Shown: positions 18,673-27,953, numbered from the stretch's first letter. The stretch is 33,837 bases of DNA from an uncultured Clostridia bacterium (GCA_947367115.1 CANBCW010000021.1:1-33837); one strand, 5' to 3'. A program made the numbers and translations. Notes: generated by a model not told the origin, from the letters alone.

Positions 18673-19727
18673 GACTGCATGGCCTTGGCGATCAAGGCTT
18701 GGAACCCGCCGATGGCGATGGTTACACTGCTGGACAGATCGGCATCAGAAGGCTTACCCTCCGTCACAGCAATTCCCGCTACCTGAGCGGCGGTCTTGCC
18801 AGTTACATAGCTGGCAAAATTAGCAGCCTGTTGGTACCATTCGTATTTTGCGCCACCCCAAGCGACCATGCCATAGCTGTCACCCAATTGAGTCTTTGTC
18901 TGAACCGGGGCGGTCAAATCGGTGGTGATGGTGCCGGCAGCATCAAAGCTGACCTTTGCCTGAACGCTGTCGATACAGCAGCTGGTGATCACGCTGCCTT
19001 TAACGGTCAAAGCGGTAACGTCTACGTTTAGCTGCGCGGTACCGTCTTTTCCGTCGGCGGCGCTGGTGCTGTCAGCGATAGAACTGATAGCGGCGAGGCG
19101 CAGCTCGTCGCCGGCCTGAGCACCCAGGTGCTTGGCATTGCTGACAGCTGTTTCGATTGCGGATACGTAGTCTCCCAGATAGATGGTGGCCATGGATGCC
19201 AGATCGCTGCCGTCAGGCGCGTAGCCGCTCTCGTTAATGGCACCGTTCTTCAGCTCAGAGACAGTTTTGCCCTCCGCGTAATCTGCCAGAGCGGCAGCCT
19301 GCTGATACCATTCGTACTTAGCCTGCCCATAGTTTACCATACCGTAGCTGTCGCCCAGCTCGTTCTTGCTTTTGATCTCGGCGGACAGGTCGGCTGTGAT
19401 CGAACCGGTGGCATCAAACGTAACCTTTGTGCCGATGCTGTCGATCACACAGGAGTCAATGATGCCCTTTTCATCAACGGTTACTGCTACTAAGGTAACG
19501 TCATAATTGGCATGACTGGCGTTTTCACTGCCGGAAACACTGGTGATGACGGCAAGGCCTGTCTTAACAGCGCCTTCCGCGGGGGGATTGGTCGGCTGGG
19601 GGGTGTTGGTGTGTGTGCCGGTGGGGCAGGTGCAGTCGCTATAGTAGACGACAGGCGTGCCGGCACAGCCTGCGGCGAGACCAACGATCAGCGCCAAAGC
19701 CAGGAATAATGCGATCCTCTTGTTCAT
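18669..19727 (-). CDS. PplA-like lipoprotein with two related ~150-aa repeats (putative extracytosolic flavin/electron-transfer protein)
   Basis: Lipobox LIVGLAAGC; repeated blocks VIDSIGTKVTFDATGSITADLSAEIKSKNELGDSYGMVNYGQAKYEWYQQAAALADYAEGKT and CIDSVQAKVSFDAAGTITTDLTAPVQTKTQLGDSYGMVAWGGAKYEWYQQAANFASYVTGKT. Start corrected from 19766 (MNKRIALFLALALIVGLAAGC, with GGAGGA upstream). Confidence 0.8.
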   Translation of the reverse strand: MNKRIALFLALALIVGLAAGCAGTPVVYYSDCTCPTGTHTNTPQPTNPPAEGAVKTGLAVITSVSGSENASHANYDVTLVAVTVDEKGIIDSCVIDSIGTKVTFDATGSITADLSAEIKSKNELGDSYGMVNYGQAKYEWYQQAAALADYAEGKTVSELKNGAINESGYAPDGSDLASMATIYLGDYVSAIETAVSNAKHLGAQAGDELRLAAISSIADSTSAADGKDGTAQLNVDVTALTVKGSVITSCCIDSVQAKVSFDAAGTITTDLTAPVQTKTQLGDSYGMVAWGGAKYEWYQQAANFASYVTGKTAAQVAGIAVTEGKPSDADLSSSVTIAIGGFQALIAKAMQS

Positions 19728-19871
19728 GGGGTGTCCTCCGTTGAGCGTAATTTGATATACTACCACATTGTCACAGTATGGAGTATGAGTATCATAATGT
19801 ATGAATTACAACTTGTAAAGTGGGAAATTGCAGGGGAAGCAGAAAATTTATGTTTCCAATGTCCACCAGAG

Positions 19872-19907
19872 AAAAACAGCTCCGGATACGTTTTGCGTAT
19901 CCGGAGC
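19872..19907 (-). terminator. intrinsic terminator of the aro operon
   Basis: 12-bp stem GCTCCGGATACG (19879-19890) / CGTATCCGGAGC (19896-19907); on the minus strand it is followed by TGTTTTTC. Confidence 0.88.
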
Positions 19908-19916
19908 GGATATACT

Positions 19917-20351
19917 CTATGCGTATTTTGCTTTGAGATACAGAACGGCTTGCCGGTAGCCGTCCAAGCCATGTCCCTTGATGGTCTTTTCGCAATACAT
20001 TCCGGCATAGGAAATCTGCCGAAAGGCCTCGCGGCTGTCCACGTCCGAGATGTGCACCTCGACCGCGGGAATGGATACGGCCTTCAGCGCATCCAAAATG
20101 GCAACACTGGTGTGCGTATAGGCGGCAGGGTTGATGACGATGCCATCAAATTTGCCATAAGCTGCCTGGATCGTATCGACGATCGCACCCTCGTGGTTGG
20201 ACTGAAACTGCTCAATATGCAGATTTTCCTCCTGTGCCGTCTTCTCCAACAATGCCAGCAGGTCAGCAAAGGCCTGCTTTCCGTAGATGCCAGGCTCCCG
20301 AATGCCCAGCATGTTGATATTGGGGCCGTTAATGACCAGAATATTCATCAC
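19917..20351 (-). CDS. aroQ: 3-dehydroquinate dehydratase, type II
   Basis: ILVINGPNINMLGIREPGIYG, FQSNHEGAIVDTIQAA, GIVINPAAYTHTSVAILDAL, PAVEVHISDVDSREAFR. Confidence 0.95.
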   Translation of the reverse strand: MMNILVINGPNINMLGIREPGIYGKQAFADLLALLEKTAQEENLHIEQFQSNHEGAIVDTIQAAYGKFDGIVINPAAYTHTSVAILDALKAVSIPAVEVHISDVDSREAFRQISYAGMYCEKTIKGHGLDGYRQAVLYLKAKYA

Positions 20352-21571
20352 ATGTCCTCCAATGCGTTCAAGATTTGCGTTATCGCGGCATCGAGATCGC
20401 CGTTATTGTCGATCTGGTGATCCGCGAAGCGGTCATACAGCGGTTTTCGTAGGCGGTACATTTCCTCGAGCTTTCCAGCTTGCGACAGGGGACGCCCATC
20501 GGTCGGCAGCAGGCTTAGATTCCGGTTTAGGCAGAAAATTGTGCCGTTCTGGTGGAGGGAATAGTAGTTTTCTTTCCGGGTTACACAGCCGCCGCCGGTG
20601 GCGATGATGAGTCCGGAACGCTTTCCGAGCTGCTCCAAGACGTAGCTTTCTGCCTGACGGAAGCAAACCTCACCGCCTCGGGAAAAGATATCCGGGATGG
20701 ATAGGCCGGTCAGCTTGACGATCTCAGCGTCGGCATCCACAAAGCTGTGACCAAGTTTTTCGGCCAGCGCAGTTCCGACAGTGGTCTTTCCGGAGCCGGG
20801 CATGCCGATGAGAACGATATTCTCCATCTGAATCTTCAGCTTGCGATGAATTGCTGCAATCTGGCTGTTGGAAATGGAGTGACCAGTGAACCATTCGGCG
20901 CTTTCCTTTGCCTGAGCAACCAGCATCCACAGCCCATTCATGGCAACAAGCCCACGGTGCTGAGCATCCATTAAAAGCTGAGTCCGAGCGGGATTATAGA
21001 CGATATCCAGTACACCCTCCAGCGTCGGAAACTGCCCCAGACACACAGGGGAAATCCGAACGTTGGGGTACATGCCAACTGGTGTAGCGTTGACGATCAG
21101 GGACGCATCCGCATGCAGGAACAAGTTTGCATAATTGTTTTCACCGCTTCGTGATACAACAACCACATTTGCTCCCAGTTCCTTTAAAACGGCAACAGCC
21201 GTATTCGATGCGCCGCCGCTGCCGAGAACCAGTACTTTTTTTCCGGCGGGCGAAATACCGCTTTGCTCCACCATGGATTTGAAGCCAAAATAGTCAGAGT
21301 TATGACCGATCAGCCTGCCATCGCTTTGGCGAACGATGGTATTGACTGCGCACAGCCGGGCAGCAACAGGGGAGAGCGCATCTAAATAGGGTATAACGGA
21401 TTTCTTATAGGGAATTGTTACATTCAGACCGGTGAAATCACCGTTTTTTAAGAACTCCTCCAGTTCCTCCGGCTGTTTTTCAAAAAGGGAATATTCATAA
21501 TCAGCAAGTTCACGGTGAATCTGTGGAGAGTAGCTGTGCCCCAGCTTTTGACCCAGTAATCCGCATTTCAT
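20348..21571 (-). CDS. aroE/aroK: shikimate dehydrogenase - shikimate kinase fusion (AroE-AroK)
   Basis: N-terminus MKCGLLGQKLGHSYSPQIHRELADYEYSLFE...GLNVTIPYKKSVIPYLD...VLVLGSGGASNTAVAVLKELGA; C-terminus NIVLIGMPGSGKTTVGTALAEKLGHSFVDADAEI...ATGGGCVTRKENY...DGRPLS, in one uninterrupted frame. Confidence 0.94.
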   Translation of the reverse strand: MKCGLLGQKLGHSYSPQIHRELADYEYSLFEKQPEELEEFLKNGDFTGLNVTIPYKKSVIPYLDALSPVAARLCAVNTIVRQSDGRLIGHNSDYFGFKSMVEQSGISPAGKKVLVLGSGGASNTAVAVLKELGANVVVVSRSGENNYANLFLHADASLIVNATPVGMYPNVRISPVCLGQFPTLEGVLDIVYNPARTQLLMDAQHRGLVAMNGLWMLVAQAKESAEWFTGHSISNSQIAAIHRKLKIQMENIVLIGMPGSGKTTVGTALAEKLGHSFVDADAEIVKLTGLSIPDIFSRGGEVCFRQAESYVLEQLGKRSGLIIATGGGCVTRKENYYSLHQNGTIFCLNRNLSLLPTDGRPLSQAGKLEEMYRLRKPLYDRFADHQIDNNGDLDAAITQILNALEDM

Positions 21572-22713
21572 TATATTACCTCACTGTAACTGCCGAGATA
21601 CTTGAACTCCTCGCTTAAATCGTCCAGCTCACACATAAGCTGTACGAACTCCTCAGAATAGATGGAAGTGTCCAAATCAAAGTAGAACATGAATTCAAAC
21701 TCTCGTTCCGGGATAGGGCGGGATTCCAGCTTTGTCACATTGATGCCCAATGTGTAGAGCCGGGCCAGCACCCGATATAAGGAGCCGGGACGGTGAGGCA
21801 GTACCATCATGATGCTGGTCTTGTCGGAGCCTGGGTAGATCTCCAGATTTTTGCTGATGCAGATAAAGCGGGTATGATTATTGCCCTTATCCTGGACGGA
21901 AGCGGCGAGATTTTGCAGGCCGTACAGTTCCGCGCAGGATCGGCTGCTCAGTGCGGCGCAATCGGTTCGTCCGGACTGAGCCACCATCTGAGCGGCCACA
22001 GCGGTGTTTTCTACAGGAATAATCTTGACACCGGACAGCGTGTTTAGAAAACCGGAGCACTGGCTGATGGCCTGCTCATGGGAGTAAACAGTTTTGATGT
22101 CCTCCAGCTTAGTACCCTTATTCACCAACAGATTGTGATCCACCTTCAGACGGAAGGTACGGACGATAGAGAAATTGTGCTTGATCATCAGATCGTAGAC
22201 CTTATTGACAGAGCCGGCAGTGGAATTCTCAATTGGAAGAATGCCGTACTGGCACAGACCCTGCTCAATGGCAGTAAACACTGCTTCAAAATTTTTGAAG
22301 TACATGATAATGGGGCTTTTGAAAATTTTTTCACAGGCGATCTGAGAGTATGCGCCCTCTACACCCTGACAGGCAACCATGGGAGTCTGCGGAAACAGCT
22401 TGGGAGTTGCTTCAATGGATGCTTTGATCTGCTCATGCAATGAGCTGAGAACCATATTTCGCTTGCTTTGGTAACTGCGGCTCAGCTCAAAAAGCATCGA
22501 GTAAAGCACGCGGGTATAATTGCCCATTTCCTCACCGGCTTTTTCGGCGACATCTGCCAAAATCTGACGCTCCCGAGCGGGAACAAGGATGGGCATATTA
22601 TGTTCCCGCTTGAAATCCGCTACCTTAGCGGCAATGTTCATCCGCTGGCAGAACAGCTTCACAAGTTGGTCGTCGATGGCATCTATCTCGTTTCGGAGTT
22701 CATTGATGTCCAT
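21571..22713 (-). CDS. pheA: bifunctional chorismate mutase / prephenate dehydratase (P-protein) with ACT domain
   Basis: Chorismate mutase MDINELRNEIDAIDDQLVKLFCQRMNIAAKVADFK; PDT region VACQGVEGAYSQIACEKIF, GILPIENSTAGSVNKVYDLM; ACT domain with TKLESRPIPEREFEFMFYFD. Confidence 0.95.
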   Translation of the reverse strand: MDINELRNEIDAIDDQLVKLFCQRMNIAAKVADFKREHNMPILVPARERQILADVAEKAGEEMGNYTRVLYSMLFELSRSYQSKRNMVLSSLHEQIKASIEATPKLFPQTPMVACQGVEGAYSQIACEKIFKSPIIMYFKNFEAVFTAIEQGLCQYGILPIENSTAGSVNKVYDLMIKHNFSIVRTFRLKVDHNLLVNKGTKLEDIKTVYSHEQAISQCSGFLNTLSGVKIIPVENTAVAAQMVAQSGRTDCAALSSRSCAELYGLQNLAASVQDKGNNHTRFICISKNLEIYPGSDKTSIMMVLPHRPGSLYRVLARLYTLGINVTKLESRPIPEREFEFMFYFDLDTSIYSEEFVQLMCELDDLSEEFKYLGSYSEVI

Positions 22714-22714
22714 G

Positions 22715-23794
22715 TTATTTCCTCCTGTCGGTCTGGGTATTGCTGAGAATCAGGTCATAAATGGCAATGGCCGCGGCGGCTTCCACCACAGGCACCGCCC
22801 GGGGAACGATGCAGGGGTCGTGGCGTCCCTTGACCACAAGCTCCTGAATCTCGCCCTTACTCAAAGAAACGCTCTGCTGGGGGCAAGAGATGGAGGGGGT
22901 GGGTTTAATGCCAACGGAGAAGATAACAGGCATTCCGTTGGTAATGCCGCCTAAAATGCCGCTGCAGCGGTTTGTGACGGTGCGAACCGCACCGTTTTCA
23001 ACCGAAAATGCGTCATTGTTGGTGCTTCCTTTTGGATGCATTTCGCCAAACGCCAGATCTTTTACCGCGGGGATGCCGTAAATGATCTGAGCAATGCGGC
23101 TTTCGACACCGCCGAACATGGGCTCGCCCAATCCTGCGGGCAGGCCGGTGATGGCGCATTCGATCTCGCCGCCCACGCTGTCGCCGTTGGCTCTGGCGGA
23201 GGCGATCTCCTCCTGCATCCGCTTTGCGGCAGATTCATTCAGCATGGGAAAGTCCGATCCGACTTTGTCTAATTCCGGCGACAGTGCATTAAACCGATCA
23301 TCGTAGATCAGTGCACCGATGTTCCAGATATGGGCACCAATTTTGATGCCCATTTCTTCCAGCCATTGCTTGCAAAGACCGCCGGCGATGCACAGGGGAG
23401 CTGTTAAGCGGCCGGAAAAGTGTCCGCCGCCGGCGGCATCCTGAAATCCGCCGTACTTGACCTGTGCGGTGTAGTCCGCATGTCCGGGTCGGGGACAGTC
23501 TTTCAAATTCGCATAATCCCCGGAGCGAGTATTTTTGTTGTAGATCACCGCGGCGAGGGGTGCGCCGCAGGTGTAACCGTCCAGAATACCGGACAGAAAT
23601 TCCGGGCGATCCTCCTCACGGCGTGGGGTAGACCAGTCGTTTTGACCGGGGGCACGGCGGTTCAGGAAGGTTTGTAATTTATTAAGGTCAACAGGCAGTC
23701 CGGCGGGGATACCGTCCAGGGTCATGCCGATGGCCGGGCCGTGGGACTGGCCGAAGATGGATAATTTTAAGGATTCACCGTAGGTAGAGCTCAT
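22715..23794 (-). CDS. aroC: chorismate synthase
   Basis: MSSTYGESLKLSIFGQSHGPAIGMTLDGIPAGLPVDL, RRAPGQNDWSTPRREEDRPEFLSG, PGHADYTAQVKYGGFQDAAGGGHFSGRLTAP, GRHDPCIVPRAVPVVEA. Start corrected from 23821. Confidence 0.95.
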   Translation of the reverse strand: MSSTYGESLKLSIFGQSHGPAIGMTLDGIPAGLPVDLNKLQTFLNRRAPGQNDWSTPRREEDRPEFLSGILDGYTCGAPLAAVIYNKNTRSGDYANLKDCPRPGHADYTAQVKYGGFQDAAGGGHFSGRLTAPLCIAGGLCKQWLEEMGIKIGAHIWNIGALIYDDRFNALSPELDKVGSDFPMLNESAAKRMQEEIASARANGDSVGGEIECAITGLPAGLGEPMFGGVESRIAQIIYGIPAVKDLAFGEMHPKGSTNNDAFSVENGAVRTVTNRCSGILGGITNGMPVIFSVGIKPTPSISCPQQSVSLSKGEIQELVVKGRHDPCIVPRAVPVVEAAAAIAIYDLILSNTQTDRRK

Positions 23795-24971
23795 AGTTAC
23801 CTCCCAGTTTTCTGTAGTCATCCCAGAATGCGGGATAGGATTTCCTTACTTCGTGGGCTTTGAGAATGGTCACAGGTTCCGTGCAGACCGTTGCAGCAAT
23901 AGCGGCAGACATGGCAATTCGGTGGTCGTTTGTTGCATCCACTGTGCCGCCCCGGTAACCGGTGCCTTCAACAATGAGGATATCGCCCTGGATTTCGGCT
24001 TTGCCGCCCAGATTGTTGATCATGGCGGCGGTGGTCTCAAGACGGTCAGTTTCCTTCAGGCGAAGGCGGGCGCAATTGATAAAAGTGGCGCCCATTTTCG
24101 CGCCCGCCGCGACAGCAAGGATGGGGACAAGGTCAGGGGTATGGGTGGCATCAATGACAGTCGTGCGTTCCAATGCGCGCAGATGCTCCACAACCGCCCG
24201 GTCACCCTGTGGAGAGTCGGGGGAGAGGTTGGAGACAGTCAGATCGCTGCCCAACGCCTGAGCAGCCAGCCAGAAAGCGCCGTTGCTCCAGTCGCCCTCG
24301 ACATTCACGCTGCCGGGGGAGTGAAAGGTTTGTCCGCCTTTTACCAAATAATCGGTGGTATCAATGCCGAATTGCGCCATGGCTCGCTGGGTCATGATCA
24401 CATAGGGTTCCGATTCCAGTTTGCCGATGATCTCAATACGACTGTCACCCGCGAGCAGTGAGGCGGCGTACAAAAGACCTGTGATGAACTGGCTGGACAC
24501 GCCGCCGCTAATGGAATAGATGCCGCATTTCAGCTTGCCCTGACAGCGAAGTGTGGTATCCGTAGGCCGGGAAAGGGTGCAGCCCATGCGCTCCATTTCT
24601 TCCCACAGGGGAGACAGAGGACGCTGAGGCAGTCTGCCCTCCATCAGAAAGGTGGCATCCACACCCAAAGCGCCCACGATCGGCAGCATAAAACGAAGGG
24701 TGGAGCCGCTTTCACAGCAATTCAATTCCGCTGCTTGGGGGATGTGGTGAATTGGTTCCACGGTGTAGCCATTTTCAGTGCGGCGAATCTCCGCGCCCAA
24801 TGCGTTTAGGCAGTCTGCCGTGGCTTCGATATCCCGGTTGGTATCCGGGCAGGTGAGAATGGTGGGGCTGTCCGCAAAGGCGGCACAAATCAGCAGGCGG
24901 TGAGCCTGAGATTTTGAGGGAATCGCTTGAATGGTGCCGGAAAGGCGACTCGGCTGGATGGTAATGTCCAT
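23775..24971 (-). CDS. aroA: 3-phosphoshikimate 1-carboxyvinyltransferase (EPSP synthase)
   Basis: SKSQAHRLLICAAFAD, CCESGSTLRFMLPIVGALG, GGVSSQFITGLLYAASLL, LRLKETDRLETTAAMINNLGG, TNDHRIAMSAAIAA. Start corrected from 25055. Confidence 0.95.
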   Translation of the reverse strand: MDITIQPSRLSGTIQAIPSKSQAHRLLICAAFADSPTILTCPDTNRDIEATADCLNALGAEIRRTENGYTVEPIHHIPQAAELNCCESGSTLRFMLPIVGALGVDATFLMEGRLPQRPLSPLWEEMERMGCTLSRPTDTTLRCQGKLKCGIYSISGGVSSQFITGLLYAASLLAGDSRIEIIGKLESEPYVIMTQRAMAQFGIDTTDYLVKGGQTFHSPGSVNVEGDWSNGAFWLAAQALGSDLTVSNLSPDSPQGDRAVVEHLRALERTTVIDATHTPDLVPILAVAAGAKMGATFINCARLRLKETDRLETTAAMINNLGGKAEIQGDILIVEGTGYRGGTVDATNDHRIAMSAAIAATVCTEPVTILKAHEVRKSYPAFWDDYRKLGGNYELYLR

Positions 24972-24972
24972 A

Positions 24973-26025
24973 TCAAAGACCTGCTTCAATAAAGGATTTG
25001 AGTTCGGATACAGGGGTTGGGATGATGCGGCAGTCGCCAATTGCGGCTGGAACAATCAGGTTGACGGTGCCACCGGAGCGCTTTTTATCGGATAATGCAC
25101 TGGTAAACAGTGCTTCGGCGTGATATTCCGTTGCAATAGGAAGACCAAAGTGCGCAATGGCAGCAATGATCTGATCTGCGGTTTCAGGGGAGCAGGCTCC
25201 ACTTTTTGCAGCTGCGCGGGTAACGATGGCCATGCCGATCGCAACGGCTTTGCCATGGGAAATGCTGAAATGGCTCTGAGCTTCCACGCCGTGACCGATG
25301 GTGTGACCGAGATTGAGTTTCATTCTCGCGCCGGTGTCAAACTCGTCTTCCATGACCACATCGCGCTTCAGCTCAACACATCGGGCGATCACATCCTCAC
25401 GATGGAAAGAAAGACCGTAGTTGGTCAGATGGGCAAATAGCGTGGGATCATAAAGTACGCCGTATTTGATCACTTCGGCGCAGCCATCCCGGAAGATATC
25501 CTCAGGCAGCGTATTCAGTGTGTCAATATCACATAGCACCAGATGGGGCTGGCAGAAAGCGCCGCAGAGGTTTTTGCCAGCGGGAAGGTCAATGGCTGTC
25601 TTGCCGCCAACGGAGGAATCCACAGCGGCCAGCAGAGTGGTAGGCACCTGAATATAGGCGATGCCACGCAGGTAAGTGGCAGCCGCGAATCCGGTCAGAT
25701 CACCTACAACTCCGCCGCCGAGCGCGATCAGGCAATCGGAACGGGTCAGGTGGTTCTCTGCCAAAAAATTTACAAGCTCCAGATAAACAGAGCCGTTTTT
25801 GCTTTCTTCACCGGCAGGAATGACAAAATGAACGACATCAAAGCCTGCTTTTGTCAGACTTTCTGCAGCTATGGCACCGTAAAGTGGAAAAACATTGGTG
25901 TCGCTGACGATGGCTGCCTTTGCGGCTTTGCATACTGCCTTTACGCTATCGCCTAAAGTGGGCAGCAGGCCGCCTCCGATGCGCACCTGATATACTTTCG
26001 ATGCTTTGACTTCGACTGTTTTCAT
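24973..26025 (-). CDS. aroB: 3-dehydroquinate synthase
   Basis: VIPAGEESKNGSVYLELVNFLAENHLTRSDCLIALGGGVVGDLTGFAAATYLRGIAYIQVPTTLLAAVDSSVGGKTAIDLPAGKNL; LNLGHTIGHGVEAQSHFSISHGKAVAIGM. Confidence 0.96.
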   Translation of the reverse strand: MKTVEVKASKVYQVRIGGGLLPTLGDSVKAVCKAAKAAIVSDTNVFPLYGAIAAESLTKAGFDVVHFVIPAGEESKNGSVYLELVNFLAENHLTRSDCLIALGGGVVGDLTGFAAATYLRGIAYIQVPTTLLAAVDSSVGGKTAIDLPAGKNLCGAFCQPHLVLCDIDTLNTLPEDIFRDGCAEVIKYGVLYDPTLFAHLTNYGLSFHREDVIARCVELKRDVVMEDEFDTGARMKLNLGHTIGHGVEAQSHFSISHGKAVAIGMAIVTRAAAKSGACSPETADQIIAAIAHFGLPIATEYHAEALFTSALSDKKRSGGTVNLIVPAAIGDCRIIPTPVSELKSFIEAGL

Positions 26026-26852
26026 CCGTCTACCTCTTCCTTGCAGCGTTTTCCGTCTTCCAGAAGCTGAATCAGGGTGGCTTCGTCATTGCATGCGATG
26101 GCCGTCCGGTATTCCTTCAGACTGTCGATCAGGGTATCCAGTTCGTAGAGGGTATTGTCACGGTTCTCGAGGAACAGCTCGGCCCACATAGGGGCGTTGA
26201 GCCATGCCACGCGTGTTAAATCCTTGTAGCTGCCTGCGGAGAAGCCTTTGTGGCTCTGGGCAGTGGGGGATTTGATGTAAGCGTTGCTTATGATATGGGG
26301 CATCTGAGAGGTAAAGGCGATCATCCGGTCATGCTCCGCCGCTGTGGTTACGGAGAAAGAGCCGAAATGGCAGGGCTCAAGCGCCTTTTTCGCCCGATCC
26401 AGCAGATCCATATCGTCGAAACGGTCGGGAACCAGCACCATGGGGGCACCGTTGAACAGGTTTGCACGGCTGTATTTGAAGCCGGAGAACTGGGTTCCGG
26501 CCATTGGGTGACCGCCAATGAAGGTGAAGCCATATTTTTTAGCAACAGGGAAGCACCGCTGGCAGATCTCTCGTTTAACGCCGCAGCAGTCGATGACCAG
26601 CGCATCCTTACGGATAAACGCGGCGTTCTTTTCCAACCAGCTTGCAGAGCCGCCTGGGTAAATGGCAAGAAGAATCAAATCGCATTCGCCCATATTCTCC
26701 GGGGTCAGAGGCGCTTCTACGGCACCGGCCAGCATGGCGAAGGCCAGCATGTTTTCGTTGCGTACACTGCAAAGAACCCGATGGCCTTCCAGTGCATAGG
26801 CTCTCGCCAGAGAGCCGCCGATCAGGCCTAAGCCTAAGATACCGACAGTCAT
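26022..26852 (-). CDS. tyrA: prephenate dehydrogenase
   Basis: VGILGLGLIGGSLARAYALEGHRVLCSVRN, VIDCCGVKREIC, FIGGHPMAGTQFSGFKYSRANLFNGAPMVLVP, TSQMPHIISNAYI. Confidence 0.95.
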   Translation of the reverse strand: MTVGILGLGLIGGSLARAYALEGHRVLCSVRNENMLAFAMLAGAVEAPLTPENMGECDLILLAIYPGGSASWLEKNAAFIRKDALVIDCCGVKREICQRCFPVAKKYGFTFIGGHPMAGTQFSGFKYSRANLFNGAPMVLVPDRFDDMDLLDRAKKALEPCHFGSFSVTTAAEHDRMIAFTSQMPHIISNAYIKSPTAQSHKGFSAGSYKDLTRVAWLNAPMWAELFLENRDNTLYELDTLIDSLKEYRTAIACNDEATLIQLLEDGKRCKEEVDG

Positions 26853-27850
26853 ACAAGAGCCTCCCGGATTTTTGCAACCCGCTTGCTCAACACGTCAAAC
26901 TGAGCGGGAGTCAGAGACTGGGCACCATCGCACAGGGCGCAGGCTGGATTGTTATGTACCTCAATGATCAAGCCGTCGGCACCGGCAGCGACAGCGGCAG
27001 CCGCCATGGGAGGAACCAGCTTGGCTTTGCCGGTAGCGTGGCTTGGATCGACGATCACCGGCAGGTGGCTCAGATCGTGGAGCACGGACACGGCGGAAAG
27101 ATCCAGCGTGTTACGTGTGTAGGTCTCAAAAGTGCGGATACCGCGTTCGCAAAGAATGACGTTCTCGTTGCCCTCGCTCATAATGTATTCCGCACTCATC
27201 AGCAGCTCCTGCAGAGTGTTGGCGAGGCCGCGCTTTAAGAGAATGGGCTTATTCGTCTTACCCAGCTCTTTCAGCAGATCAAAGTTCTGCATGTTCCGGG
27301 CGCCGACCTGAATGATATCGATATCCGCGAACAGATCCAGTGTGGAAATGTTCATGATCTCTGTAACGATGGGGAGGCCTGTTTCCGCTTTGGCTTTCAG
27401 CAGCAGCTTGATGCCCTCGCCCTGCATACCCTGGAAGGCATAGGGGGAGGTGCGGGGTTTAAAAGCACCGCCACGGAGAATATGAGCACCGGAGGCCTTG
27501 ACAGCTTGTGCTACCTCAATGATCTGCTCTTCCGATTCGACAGAGCAGGGGCCGGCCATCATGGCAAAGTTCCCGCCGCCGATCTTGGCAGTGCCGACTT
27601 CAATGACCGTGTCTTCGGGGTGGAATTTCCGGTTTGCCTGCTTGAAGGGCTCGGATACCCGCTTGACAGATTCGACGATCTCCAGGCTGCCCAGCAGCTC
27701 CATATCCACCCGGCTGGTGTCACCGATCAGACCAAGTATGGTCACCTCAGCACCCTGAGATACGTGGACATCCAGATTCATGCGCTTCAGCCAACTGATC
27801 AGATGCTCAGTCTGCTCGGCGGTGGTTCCGTGTTTCAGTATTGCGATCAT
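26849..27850 (-). CDS. aroF: 3-deoxy-7-phosphoheptulonate synthase (AroG-Bs type with N-terminal ferredoxin-like regulatory domain)
   Basis: MIAILKHGTTAEQTEHLISWLKRMNLDVHVSQG..., MAGPCSVESEEQIIEVAQAVKASGAHILRGGAFKPRTSPYAFQGMQGEGIKLL, VILCERGIRTFETYTRNTLDLSAV, PVIVDPSHATGK. ATG at 27850 with AGGAG at 27864-27860; start corrected from 27859. Confidence 0.95.
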   Translation of the reverse strand: MIAILKHGTTAEQTEHLISWLKRMNLDVHVSQGAEVTILGLIGDTSRVDMELLGSLEIVESVKRVSEPFKQANRKFHPEDTVIEVGTAKIGGGNFAMMAGPCSVESEEQIIEVAQAVKASGAHILRGGAFKPRTSPYAFQGMQGEGIKLLLKAKAETGLPIVTEIMNISTLDLFADIDIIQVGARNMQNFDLLKELGKTNKPILLKRGLANTLQELLMSAEYIMSEGNENVILCERGIRTFETYTRNTLDLSAVSVLHDLSHLPVIVDPSHATGKAKLVPPMAAAAVAAGADGLIIEVHNNPACALCDGAQSLTPAQFDVLSKRVAKIREALV

Positions 27851-27865
27851 AAACAACAACTCCTA

Positions 27866-27903
27866 ACAAAATAGCGCCGCACGGGTTTTGATCCGTGCGG
27901 CGC
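27866..27903 (-). terminator. attenuator terminator upstream of aroF
   Basis: Perfect 11-bp stem GCGCCGCACGG (27903-27893 on minus) - ATCAAAAC - CCGTGCGGCGC (27884-27874), followed on the minus strand by TATTTTGTT. It lies between the leader peptide and the aroF RBS. Confidence 0.82.
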
Positions 27904-27953
27904 ATTGGGAATAAATTTTTGCCCCTGTAAATTCATTGCAGCACAAATCGCTA

